This document shows positions 35,072 through 43,127 of a stretch of DNA of 64,000 nucleotides, in pieces. Under the pieces are notes generated by a model, which did not search any database, was not told where the DNA came from, and was given only the letters and a program-made list of their open reading frames with translations. The first letter of the stretch is position 1; the number at the start of each line of letters is the position of its first letter. This DNA comes from Actinospineispora spinosispora DSM 44797 (lineage in GTDB: Bacteria > Actinomycetota > Actinomycetes > Mycobacteriales > Pseudonocardiaceae), in the NCBI RefSeq assembly GCF_000429025.1, contig NZ_AUBB01000017.1:186001-250000 (forward strand). Reading direction: 5' to 3'. A program made the translations under genes and the position numbers.

Positions 35072-36199
35072 CGGGGTCCGCCGGCCGGCGATCCAGGTCG
35101 CTGTCACGGCGGGGATCGGGCCGGGGGTGACCGCGATCAGGTCGGCGGGGCTGCCCGGCCGGAGGGTGCCGGCGTCGAGGGCGATCGCCGCGGCCGGTCC
35201 CTCCGACATGAGTCGCACGGCCTCGGACAGACCACACACCGACGTGGCCGCCAGTGTGAGTGCCGCTCGCACCATCGAGCCGCTGTGGTAGTCCGACGCC
35301 AGCGCGTCGACCAGACCGGCACGGACGGCGTCACCGGCGGACAGACCTGCGAGGTGTGATCCGCCCCGCCAGGCGTTCGGTGCACCCATCACGACCGTCA
35401 GCCCGGAGCGGCGCGCGGCGCGGGCGGTGTCCAGGGTCAGGGGAAACTCGCTGATGACCGCACCCTCCGCCGCCGCGCGCTCCGCCGAGGCGGGTGAGTC
35501 GTCGTCGTGCGAGGCGAAGGGACACCCGTACTCGTGAGCGAGCCGGGCGACCGCGCCGGCCCGTTCATCCGCGGAGCTCCGCTGCGCGGGCAGCCAGGAC
35601 AGCCACTCGTCGAGCGCACGATCGTCGGCTCCGGTCCGGTCACGCATCGCGTCCCGCCAGGTGTCGACGCGCGCGTACTGACGTCGGCCCGGTGTGTGGT
35701 CCATGGCGGAGACCAGGGCGATCCTCCGGCCGAAACGGTCGAGCAGCACACGGGCGTCGTCGAGACACCGGTCCGCGCCGACGTCGACCCGCAGGTGGAC
35801 GGGCACCGTGAGCGGGAGGGCACCGTCGAGCTCTCGCAGGGTGCGCAAGACGTCCAGGGCCCGGCGCAGGCCGTTGGCGGGCTCGGGGCCCTCGCCGACC
35901 GCGACGCACAGGAACGGCCGGGTGATGCCGTGCCGGACGGCGTCGAGGGTGAAGTCGTACACCGCCACGTCGAGCGGGATCCGGGTCCCGGCCCTCGGGC
36001 TCTCGAAGCGGCCGAGGGAGTCGGCGTGCAGGTCCACCAGCCCCGGCCACAGCTGTGCCTCACCGAGGTCGATCCGCTCCGCGCCGGGCGGTGGTGTGTC
36101 CCCGACGGCGCTGACTCGATCTCCGTCGATCGTCACCCAGCCCCCGTCGGCATGGACGTCGGTACCGGTGACGACGGTCCGGGCCCGGATGCTGATCAC
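35066..36199 (-). CDS. phnM: PhnM-like phosphonate amidohydrolase
   Basis: This 377-residue metal-dependent hydrolase is PhnM-like; PhnM proper cleaves ribose methylphosphonate triphosphate to the monophosphate in the C-P lyase pathway. Its landmarks are WPGLVDLHADSL (metal His residues), FASHDDDS, EFPLT, the VVMGAPNAWRGGSHLAGL loop and DALASDYHSGSM. The GTG start overlaps the dehydrogenase stop by 4 bp. None of the other C-P lyase genes (phnGHIJKL) is here, so its substrate probably differs from the classical one. It is last in a four-gene operon. Confidence 0.85.
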   Translation of the reverse strand: MISIRARTVVTGTDVHADGGWVTIDGDRVSAVGDTPPPGAERIDLGEAQLWPGLVDLHADSLGRFESPRAGTRIPLDVAVYDFTLDAVRHGITRPFLCVAVGEGPEPANGLRRALDVLRTLRELDGALPLTVPVHLRVDVGADRCLDDARVLLDRFGRRIALVSAMDHTPGRRQYARVDTWRDAMRDRTGADDRALDEWLSWLPAQRSSADERAGAVARLAHEYGCPFASHDDDSPASAERAAAEGAVISEFPLTLDTARAARRSGLTVVMGAPNAWRGGSHLAGLSAGDAVRAGLVDALASDYHSGSMVRAALTLAATSVCGLSEAVRLMSEGPAAAIALDAGTLRPGSPADLIAVTPGPIPAVTATWIAGRRTPP

Positions 36200-37257
36200 G
36201 GGGTGATCGCCTGCCGGAGTACCTCCGGTGAGGAGCGCGCCGCCGCGAGTGCGGCGTCGATCCGGTCGAGGCGGTGCCCGCGTCCGACCAGCTCGGCGAA
36301 CGGGTACCGGCCGTGGTGCTCGGCCAGGAACCGGACGCCGGCAACGAGGTCCTGGGCCCGGTAGTTGTGCACCCCGGCGATCGTGAGCAGCCCGCGCACG
36401 ATCCGCTCCGGATCCACGGCGACCGGCCGTCCGGCCGACACCGAACCGGCGAGCACCGCGCGTCCACCCGTGCGCAGCGCGCGCACTGAGGTCTCGACGG
36501 CGTCCGGGCTACCGGACAGCTCCAGCGCCACGTCGAACGACTCGGTACCGCCGATCGACCCGGCGACCTCCGCCGCGCCGAACCGACGCGCCAGCGACCG
36601 CCGCCGTGCGTCCGGATCGACCACGACCACCTCCGCGTCCGCTTCGGCCGCCATCGCCGTCGCGGTCACGCCGAGCATGCCGGCTCCGCTGACCAGCACG
36701 CGCCGCCCGGCCAGCGGTCCCGCTGCCGCGAGGGTGCAGGCGACGGTCGCGGTGGCGCACGACGCCGGGCCGGCCACCGCGTCCGGAACCTGGGCCGGCA
36801 TGCGCACGATCGCGGTGCCCGGCAGCAGTTCACAGTGCGTGGCGAACCCCCCGCTGAGCAACCATCCGTCGTCGATGCGCTCATGGCCGTACTTGCGCAG
36901 CCCCCGGCACTTCTGCCGGAGCCCCCGCTCGCACAGCGCGCAGCGGCCACACGACACGGTGACCGACCAGACGACCCGGTCACCGACCGCGAGCGGGGTC
37001 CCGTCGACCGCGAGCGAGGGCTCCTCGTCGCTGACCCCCACGACCGTCCCGACCTGCTCGTGGCCGAGCACACTGGGGCACGGTGAGACGCGATGCCCGA
37101 GCACCGTGTGCAGGTCGCTCCCGCAGACGGTGGCCAGGTCGACCGCCACCAGCACGTGCCCGGGACGCAGGGGCTCGGTCAGGGAGGTGCTGGCCACGCA
37201 GAACGGCCGCCCGACACCGTCCCAGCGCGCGTAGCGCGCGGTGATCGACCCGGTCAC
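36196..37257 (-). CDS. Zn-binding dehydrogenase, phosphonate-cluster type
   Basis: This 353-residue MDR protein has catalytic Zn ligands in ATVCGSDLHTVLGH (Cys, His) and a structural Zn loop CGRCALCERGLRQKC. The NAD site reads VLVSGAGMLGVTATAMAAEADAEVVVVDPD. It resembles the dehydrogenases (HpnZ-type) found beside phosphonatase-like HAD genes. It likely oxidises an alcohol phosphonate or an aldehyde made from one. The GTG start overlaps the MFS stop by 4 bp, and its stop overlaps the phnM-like start by 4 bp. Confidence 0.85.
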   Translation of the reverse strand: MTGSITARYARWDGVGRPFCVASTSLTEPLRPGHVLVAVDLATVCGSDLHTVLGHRVSPCPSVLGHEQVGTVVGVSDEEPSLAVDGTPLAVGDRVVWSVTVSCGRCALCERGLRQKCRGLRKYGHERIDDGWLLSGGFATHCELLPGTAIVRMPAQVPDAVAGPASCATATVACTLAAAGPLAGRRVLVSGAGMLGVTATAMAAEADAEVVVVDPDARRRSLARRFGAAEVAGSIGGTESFDVALELSGSPDAVETSVRALRTGGRAVLAGSVSAGRPVAVDPERIVRGLLTIAGVHNYRAQDLVAGVRFLAEHHGRYPFAELVGRGHRLDRIDAALAAARSSPEVLRQAITP

Positions 37258-38639
37258 GCGGCGGCCCCTTGCCGGGTGTCGACGAACGGGTCGTCGTCCT
37301 CGGCGTCCAGCGCGAGGTCACGGGGCTCCCGGAGCAGCAGCGTCGTCGCGATGCCGAGCGCGAAACATCCACCGGCGATCAGGACCGTCGGGCGCAACCC
37401 CAACCCGGCGAGGGTCACCGGCGTGGTGAGTGCACCGGCGAACGCGCCGATCTTCGCGATCCCCGCGGACAGGCCGTGTGCCGTGCTCCGGATCGACGTC
37501 GGATAGCTCTCCGCCGCGAGCAGCATGGTGGTGAAATTCGGTCCGAGCGCGATGCCGAACAGCGACACCCCGAAGATCAGCGCGAACGGCACGACGGTCG
37601 CGGTCAGGCCGGGAATCGCCGCGATGGCGAGCATGGACAGCGCGCTGAGCCCGAATCCGAGAATCTGCAGGTGCTTGCGCGGCATCCGGTCGAGCAGTGC
37701 CAGCCCGACCAGCGCCGCGACGAGGCTGAAACAGATCACCAGGCACGTGTTGATCGCGATGTTGGCGAGCGTCCCGGTGTTCGGCGCGATGCTCGCGATG
37801 AGCAGCGGCTGACTGACCGAGTTGCCGTAGACCGCGACGTTGAAGAAGAACCAGCTACCCGCCGTGCCGGTCAGTGTGATGAGGAACGTGCGGTCGCGCA
37901 GCAGGGCGACGGGACGGTATCTCGTGGCTCGCGGAGTACTCGCGTCCGCGTCGACGCCGCGGCCCGAGAAGGATTCGAGGTCGCTCGCGGCACGGTGAGC
38001 GTCGCCGGTCACGGCGAGCGTCCAGCGCGGTGACTCCGGCATGTGCCTGCGGTTCCACAGCACGACCAGCGAGGGCAGTGCGCCCAACCCCAGTATGACG
38101 CGCCACGCGATGTCCTCGGGTGTCCCCAGGGCCAGCACCAGCAGCGCCACGACGTAGGCGGCGACCTGGCCGAGTACGTAGAACAGGAACGTCAGGCCGA
38201 CCAGCCTGCCTCGGTTACGTCGGTTGGCGAACTCGGTCATGATCACTCCGGACGCCGGGTAGTCGCCCCCGATGCCGATACCGAGCACGAACCGGGCGAT
38301 CAGCAGCCAGGTGAAGTCCGGGGCGAGGGCGGATCCGAGCGCACCGACGATCATGATCACGGCCTCGAGGCCGTAGACCTTACGGCGTCCGAGCAGGTCA
38401 CCGAGCCTGCCGAACAGGATCGCGCCGATCGCCACCGCGAGCAGCGTCGAGCTGGTGACCAGCGCGACCTGCCCGGCGCTGAGCCCGAACTCCGGCTTGA
38501 CCAGCAGCATGACGGTGCCGATCACGTTGAGGTCGTAGGAGTCGGTGAAGAAGCCGGCACCCGCTGTACAGGCCGCCTTGAGGTGGAACAGGCTCAACGG
38601 CGCCTCGTCGAGTGCCTTGCGTACCCCGGCCCGCGTCAC
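37254..38639 (-). CDS. MFS transporter of the phosphonate-like operon
   Basis: This 461-residue symporter has twelve spans. Signatures are FFTDSYDLNVIGTVMLLV in the first span, FGRLGDLLGRRKVYG (motif A) and the RNRGRLVGLTFLFYVLG segment, which resemble the phosphate:H+ symporter (PHS) family of MFS. The D-rich linker (LDAEDDDPFVD) at the C-terminus is cytoplasmic. A phosphate/organophosphate-type porter in an operon with a phosphonatase-like HAD supports import of an organophosphorus compound. GTG start overlaps the HAD stop by 4 bp. Confidence 0.87.
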   Translation of the reverse strand: MTRAGVRKALDEAPLSLFHLKAACTAGAGFFTDSYDLNVIGTVMLLVKPEFGLSAGQVALVTSSTLLAVAIGAILFGRLGDLLGRRKVYGLEAVIMIVGALGSALAPDFTWLLIARFVLGIGIGGDYPASGVIMTEFANRRNRGRLVGLTFLFYVLGQVAAYVVALLVLALGTPEDIAWRVILGLGALPSLVVLWNRRHMPESPRWTLAVTGDAHRAASDLESFSGRGVDADASTPRATRYRPVALLRDRTFLITLTGTAGSWFFFNVAVYGNSVSQPLLIASIAPNTGTLANIAINTCLVICFSLVAALVGLALLDRMPRKHLQILGFGLSALSMLAIAAIPGLTATVVPFALIFGVSLFGIALGPNFTTMLLAAESYPTSIRSTAHGLSAGIAKIGAFAGALTTPVTLAGLGLRPTVLIAGGCFALGIATTLLLREPRDLALDAEDDDPFVDTRQGAAA

Positions 38640-39331
38640 GACCTCGCCCCGGTCACCGTGAGGTCCTGCCGCTCCAGGGCCTCGGGAAGGTCGGCGACGC
38701 TGTCCAGGACGTGCGTGTGCGGCACGGTGGCGAAGTCGCTCGCGGTGTGCGCGCCGGTGAGTACGCCGGCGATCACCGCGCAGCCGGCTCGGTGTCCCGA
38801 GAGGAGATCGCTGGTGGTGTCGCCGACGGTCGCGACCTCCTGGACCGACGTCGTGCCGGTGCGCAGCAGCGCGGTCAGCACCATGTCCGGGTAGGGGCGC
38901 CCACGACCGGCGTCGACCGGCGACAACGCGAGTGGGACGAGCTCACGCCATCCCAGCACGTCCAGGATGCGGTCGCGGGTCGCCGGGGAGAAGCCGGTGG
39001 TCAGCACGACCCGACGGCCGGCCGATCGCAGCTTCTCGATCACCTCGGCGGCGCCGGGCACCGGTCGGACCGCATCGATCGACTCCGCGTAGGCCGCTTC
39101 GAACGCCGAGTTCGCCTGCTGTGCCCGCGCCTCGTCGCCACCCAGGATCGCGCGGAACACCTCGATCTTCGACTGTCCCATCGTCTCGACCGCGTAACGC
39201 CTGCCGGCGGCGTACTCGGCGGAACCGGCGTCGAACCCCGCGTCGGAGAGCGCGGCGTCGAAGGCCGCCAGCACCGTGCCGGAGTCCTCCACCGTCGTGC
39301 CCGCCATGTCGAGGCACACGAGCCTGATCAT
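38636..39331 (-). CDS. Phosphonatase-like HAD hydrolase (PhnX-like)
   Basis: This 231-residue HAD protein has motif I LVCLDMAGTTV. Its nucleophile Asp8 is followed by Ala10 instead of the usual Asp, the pattern of phosphonoacetaldehyde hydrolase. The cap contains METMGQSKIEVFRAIL, where Lys55 aligns by eye with the Schiff-base lysine (MGxxK) of PhnX. Motif III is RGRPYPDMVLTALLR, followed by VGDTTSDLLSG. It probably cleaves a C-P or phosphate bond in an aldehyde or related compound. It is first in a four-gene coupled operon, and AGGAGG is an excellent ribosome site. Confidence 0.88.
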   Translation of the reverse strand: MIRLVCLDMAGTTVEDSGTVLAAFDAALSDAGFDAGSAEYAAGRRYAVETMGQSKIEVFRAILGGDEARAQQANSAFEAAYAESIDAVRPVPGAAEVIEKLRSAGRRVVLTTGFSPATRDRILDVLGWRELVPLALSPVDAGRGRPYPDMVLTALLRTGTTSVQEVATVGDTTSDLLSGHRAGCAVIAGVLTGAHTASDFATVPHTHVLDSVADLPEALERQDLTVTGARS

Positions 39332-39453
39332 GTCTTCCACCTCCTGAGCGCCACCGCACTCTCGGTGGCGTCGGCGGCCATCGTGCGACCAGCAGATGGC
39401 CGGTTCCCGGTGACTCGGTGTACCAGCCGTGAACAGCTCAGGGCGGCGCACTC

Positions 39454-39473
39454 GGGGTTGTCCGGACAACCCC
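39454..39473. promoter_or_regulatory. 20-bp palindrome, probable GntR operator
   Basis: GGGGTTGTCCGGACAACCCC is a perfect palindrome in the gap between the divergent HAD-first operon and the gntR-type gene, 44 bp from the GntR start. It is the natural operator candidate for both. Confidence 0.75.
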
Positions 39474-39516
39474 GGAGCCCGGGCGTCGGACCGGTCCGGA
39501 GCCCTACCCTCGGCTC

Positions 39517-40266
39517 GTGGCGGTGACGAGGTACAAGGAGATCGCGGCGGTTCTCGAGGCGGAGATCCGTGCGCTGCCCGGCGGTGAGCGGGTGGCGGGC
39601 GAGCACGTCGTGGCCCAGCGCTTCGGTGTCGCCAGGTCGACGGCTCGCGCGGCGTTGCAGGAGCTGATGACACGCAACGTGATCCGCCGGGTGCAGGGTT
39701 CCGGCAGCTTCTCGGTCCGGCGCATCGACTACCCAATCGACGCCGATCGCGCCCCGTCCTGGAGCGCGACCATTCGGGCCGCCGGTGCATCTGCACGCAG
39801 CGTCGTCGTGACCCGAACCGACGCTCGACCGCCCGGCCACGTGGCCGAGGCGCTGGCCCTCGGTTCCGAGGAGTGCCACCGGCTCGTTCGCCGTTCCTAT
39901 GTCGACGACACCCCCGCGGCCTGGGGAATCGAGTGGATCCCGCACGACGTGATCCCCGACCTGGACGCCGCGCTCCGGGCCGACGACTCGCTGCACCGGG
40001 TGTTCGTCGACCTCGTCGGCGTCACCCCGAGGCGGGCCTGGGTCCGGGCCAGCGCGGAGGTGCTGGACGCTCAGGTCGCCGCTGCGCTCGAGGCCTCGCC
40101 GTCAGGGCTGGGCTGGTTCATCGAGAGCCTCAACCGGGACGCGGGCACGGCTCGCCCGCTCTGCCTGACCCAGCGCTGGATCCGTTCGGACGTCATCCGC
40201 GTCGTGTTCGAGACGCAACTCGCGTCCGACCCTTCAGATGTGACGGACCATCGACGACCGGCGTAG
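39517..40266 (+). CDS. GntR family regulator (UTRA domain)
   Basis: This 249-residue regulator has an N-terminal winged helix (about residues 3-70: YKEIAAVLEAEI, VVAQRFGVARSTARAALQELMTRNVIRRVQGSGSF) and a C-terminal UTRA ligand domain. This layout is common for regulators of phosphonate use such as PhnF. TACCCT ends six bases before GTG 39517, fitting a leaderless transcript, and a perfect palindrome lies 44 bp upstream. It is divergent from the HAD-MFS-dehydrogenase-PhnM operon and is its expected regulator. Confidence 0.9.
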   Translation: MAVTRYKEIAAVLEAEIRALPGGERVAGEHVVAQRFGVARSTARAALQELMTRNVIRRVQGSGSFSVRRIDYPIDADRAPSWSATIRAAGASARSVVVTRTDARPPGHVAEALALGSEECHRLVRRSYVDDTPAAWGIEWIPHDVIPDLDAALRADDSLHRVFVDLVGVTPRRAWVRASAEVLDAQVAAALEASPSGLGWFIESLNRDAGTARPLCLTQRWIRSDVIRVVFETQLASDPSDVTDHRRPA

Positions 40267-40284
40267 TGTCGCACCTACAATCTC

Positions 40285-41169
40285 ATGACCGTGAGTTGTC
40301 ATTTCCTGTTCCGAACTCGGGTCCTCGCCCGTCTCCTGCTCGGCCTCACGACGTCGATCGCCGTGATCCTCGCGCCTGGAGCGGCCTCGGCGGCGACTCC
40401 CGTGCCGTTCACCCCCGGTCCGGCGATTCCGCGGCTCGGCGGATTCGTGCCGCAGGGCCTCGCACCATGGCGCACCGGAACGCACGACTGGCTGGTCATC
40501 TCGCACTACCCGAACCCGGGTTCCGCCGAGCACCGAAACCTGATCAGCTTCGTGGACCGCGCGACGGGCCGCGTCGCCAAGTCGGTCTTCACCGGGGGCG
40601 GGCACGCGGGTGGGGTGGCGGTCTCGCCCGGTTTCCTCTGGCTGGCGAACACCGAAGGCGCACGGCACACCGTCGTCAGGTTCACCCTCGCCGACATCGA
40701 ACGAGCTCAGGACGGCACGACCGTGTCGGGCACGCCGCTTCCGCTCCCGGCGAGCTCATGGGCCACCGTCGCGGAAGGTCGGCTGTGGGTCGGGGACTTC
40801 GCCGCCAACACGGTGTACACCTACGCACTCGCCCCGGACGGTCGGATCACCCCGGCCGGGCCGCCGCAACCCGTTCCCGTGCACACCCAGGGTATGGCTG
40901 TCACCGCGTCCCATCTGCTCTACAGCGTGTCCTACGGGCGAGGCAACCCCAGTCAGATCGTGGTCACGGACCGGCGCAGCGGCGTGAGCCACCCCGTTGC
41001 CGCACGCGGCATGACGCGGGGGATCACGACCGTCGACGGCACGGTGTACGTCAACAACGAGTCCGGTGCAGCGCTGTACCGCGACTCGTTGGACGGAGGA
41101 GGCCGAGCGAAGGAGCCGGTCGGCTATCTCCAACGTGCGCCGCTGCCCGCGCTGACCTCCGCGAGCTGA
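40285..41169 (+). CDS. Secreted beta-propeller protein
   Basis: This 294-residue protein has a signal peptide (RLLLGLTTSIAVILAPGAASAA) and a six-bladed propeller-like region with repeats such as LWLANTEGARHTVVRF, VGDFAANTVYTYALAPDG and VYVNNESGAALYRDSL. It resembles SMP-30/lactonase-fold or other propeller proteins, but the catalytic set is not recognisable. ATG 40285 lies only three bases after TACAAT (40276-40281); GTG 40291 could be the first codon of a near-leaderless message. It is 18 bp after the GntR gene but may be separately expressed. Confidence 0.7.
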   Translation: MTVSCHFLFRTRVLARLLLGLTTSIAVILAPGAASAATPVPFTPGPAIPRLGGFVPQGLAPWRTGTHDWLVISHYPNPGSAEHRNLISFVDRATGRVAKSVFTGGGHAGGVAVSPGFLWLANTEGARHTVVRFTLADIERAQDGTTVSGTPLPLPASSWATVAEGRLWVGDFAANTVYTYALAPDGRITPAGPPQPVPVHTQGMAVTASHLLYSVSYGRGNPSQIVVTDRRSGVSHPVAARGMTRGITTVDGTVYVNNESGAALYRDSLDGGGRAKEPVGYLQRAPLPALTSAS

Positions 41170-41216
41170 CCGACGGACCCACCAGCGCCGGTGGCGACGG
41201 GTGAGCCATCATCGGT

Positions 41217-41238
41217 GGAGTACCGATCCCGGTACTCC
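41217..41238. promoter_or_regulatory. Inverted repeat before GlxA-type regulator
   Basis: GGAGTACCG, four bases, CGGTACTCC form a perfect nine-base inverted repeat, 27 bp before the AraC-type gene start. It may be its autoregulatory site. Confidence 0.5.
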
Positions 41239-41265
41239 GATGCCGTGCATCCTCCGGAGGGCCTG

Positions 41266-42261
41266 ATGACCCGTGACAAGGCCACTGTCGTGGTGCTCAT
41301 GTTCAACCGCGCGCCGCTGTTCGAGACCTCCGTGCCGATCAGCGTGTTCGGTGTCGACCGCACACCGAGCGGTGCACCGCGGTTCACCCTGCTGCCGGTG
41401 GCCGCCGAACCCGGCGTGCTGGTCAGCACCGGTGGCATCCAGCTGCACGCACCGAACGATCTGGCCGCACTGCGCGACGCGGGCATCGTGGTCGTCCCGT
41501 CCTGGCGGGACGCGACGGAGCGTCCGCCCGAACCCGCGCTGCGTGCACTGCGGGACGCACACGAGGGCGGGGCGTTGATCGTCGGGTTGTGCATGGGGGC
41601 GTTCGTCCTCGCCGCCTCGGGACTGCTCGACGGGCGACGAGCGGCGACCCACTGGTACCACGCGCCTGCGCTCGCGGCCGCCTACCCTCGGATCACCGTG
41701 GACCCGACGGTGCTCTACGAGGACGACGGGGACGTGGTCACCAGCGCGGGCACCGCAGCCGGGCTCGACGCCTGCCTGCACGTGGTGCGCCGGTACTGGG
41801 GCGTGGCGGCCGCGACGGTGATCGCCCGGCGCATGGTCGTGCCCCCGCAGCGCGGCGGCGGTCAGGCCCAGTACATCGACCAGCCGGTGCCCGAGATCCG
41901 CGACGGTGACGAGCTCGGAGACGCCATGGAGTACGCGCTGCGCAACCTCGACGACGGGATGCTCGACGTCGAGACGCTCGCCGCGCAGGTCCATCTCAGT
42001 CGACGCACTTTCGACCGGCGGTTCCGCGCCGCCACCGGCGTCTCACCGCTGCAGTGGCTCCTGCACCAGCGCATCCTGCGGGCACAGCGGCTGCTGGAGA
42101 ACACCGACCTGCCGGTGGACGCCGTGGCGCGGCAGGTCGGGTTCACCGCGGCTGTCTCGTTGCGGCCCCCGTTCCGCAGGATCGTGGGCGTCAGCCCACA
42201 GGACTACCGCCTGACCTTCCGGATCACCGAGCCCCCTCGGTTGGCTGGAATCGATCGCTGA
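41266..42261 (+). CDS. GlxA-family AraC transcriptional regulator
   Basis: This 331-residue protein joins an N-terminal DJ-1/PfpI-like domain (VVLMFNRAPLFETSVPISVF, GLCMGAFVLAASGLLDGRRAATHW with a central Cys) to a C-terminal AraC/XylS pair of helix-turn-helices (VETLAAQVHLSRRTFDRRFRAATG, LPVDAVARQVGFTAAVSLRPPFRR). ATG 41266 after GGAGGG was preferred to the frame opening at 41191. Typically it activates an enzyme gene near it; the MBL hydrolase is the closest candidate. The ligand is unknown. Confidence 0.88.
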   Translation: MTRDKATVVVLMFNRAPLFETSVPISVFGVDRTPSGAPRFTLLPVAAEPGVLVSTGGIQLHAPNDLAALRDAGIVVVPSWRDATERPPEPALRALRDAHEGGALIVGLCMGAFVLAASGLLDGRRAATHWYHAPALAAAYPRITVDPTVLYEDDGDVVTSAGTAAGLDACLHVVRRYWGVAAATVIARRMVVPPQRGGGQAQYIDQPVPEIRDGDELGDAMEYALRNLDDGMLDVETLAAQVHLSRRTFDRRFRAATGVSPLQWLLHQRILRAQRLLENTDLPVDAVARQVGFTAAVSLRPPFRRIVGVSPQDYRLTFRITEPPRLAGIDR

Positions 42262-42313
42262 TCGGCTCATCGGCCACTCACCATCGCCGCCTCGCCGGGC
42301 GCACGATCGAACC

Positions 42314-43117
42314 ATGAGCACATCGATCTCACCGAAGACGACCACCGGCATCACCATGCAGCTGATCGGCGGTCCGACGGCACTCATCGAGATCGGCGGC
42401 CTTCGCCTGCTGACCGACCCCACCTTCGACCCGCCCGGTGACCACCCGGTCGGACAGCGCACGCTGGTCAAGACGTCCGCGCCCTCGGTGACCGTCGAGT
42501 CCGTCGGACACGTGGACGCCGTGCTGCTGTCCCACGACCAGCACCCCGACAACCTCGACGCGTCGGGGCGGCGCCTGCTGGAACGGGTTCCTCTCGTGCT
42601 CAGTACCGCGGCTGCGGAGCAGCGGCTGGGTGGGTCGACACGCGAGCTGCCGGTGTGGCGGGGGATCACACTGCCCCGGCCGGACGGCGGAGAGCTGCGG
42701 ATCACCGGAGTACCGGCTCAGCACGGTCCCGCCGGCACCGAGCACCTGACCGGTGAGGTGCGCGGGTTCGTCCTCTCCGGAGCGGGACTCCCGACCGTCT
42801 ACGTCAGCGGCGACAACGCGTCACTGGCCGTCGTCCGTGACGTCGCCGACCACGCCGGCCCGATCGACGTGGCGGTCCTGTTCGCGGGGCACGCCCGAAG
42901 CCCGCTCATGGACGCCTACCTGACCTTCAGCAGCGACCAGGCGGCGCAGGCCGCGGAGATCCTCGCGTCTCCCACGGTCGTCCCGATCCATCTGGAGGGG
43001 TGGGGCCACCTGACGCAGGGACCGGGAACGATCCCGGACGCGTTCGCCCGCCGGGGCCTGGCCGACCGGCTGGTCATGCTGAACCCCGGCGAGGCGACCA
43101 CGCTCCCGGCCCGCTGA
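42314..43117 (+). CDS. MBL-fold metallo-hydrolase
   Basis: This 267-residue metallo-beta-lactamase-fold protein starts with LIGGPTALIEIGGLRLLTDPTFD (UlaG-like opening). The metal loop reads LLSHDQHPDNLD, H-x-x-H-x-D rather than the classical HxHxDH. Later ligand segments are VYVSGDNAS and VLFAGHAR, then VPIHLEGWGHL. It is an uncharacterised hydrolase of the broad family; a lactonase or phosphodiesterase role cannot be chosen from sequence. It follows the AraC regulator on the same strand. Confidence 0.82.
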   Translation: MSTSISPKTTTGITMQLIGGPTALIEIGGLRLLTDPTFDPPGDHPVGQRTLVKTSAPSVTVESVGHVDAVLLSHDQHPDNLDASGRRLLERVPLVLSTAAAEQRLGGSTRELPVWRGITLPRPDGGELRITGVPAQHGPAGTEHLTGEVRGFVLSGAGLPTVYVSGDNASLAVVRDVADHAGPIDVAVLFAGHARSPLMDAYLTFSSDQAAQAAEILASPTVVPIHLEGWGHLTQGPGTIPDAFARRGLADRLVMLNPGEATTLPAR

Positions 43118-43127
43118 CGCCCGCCGG

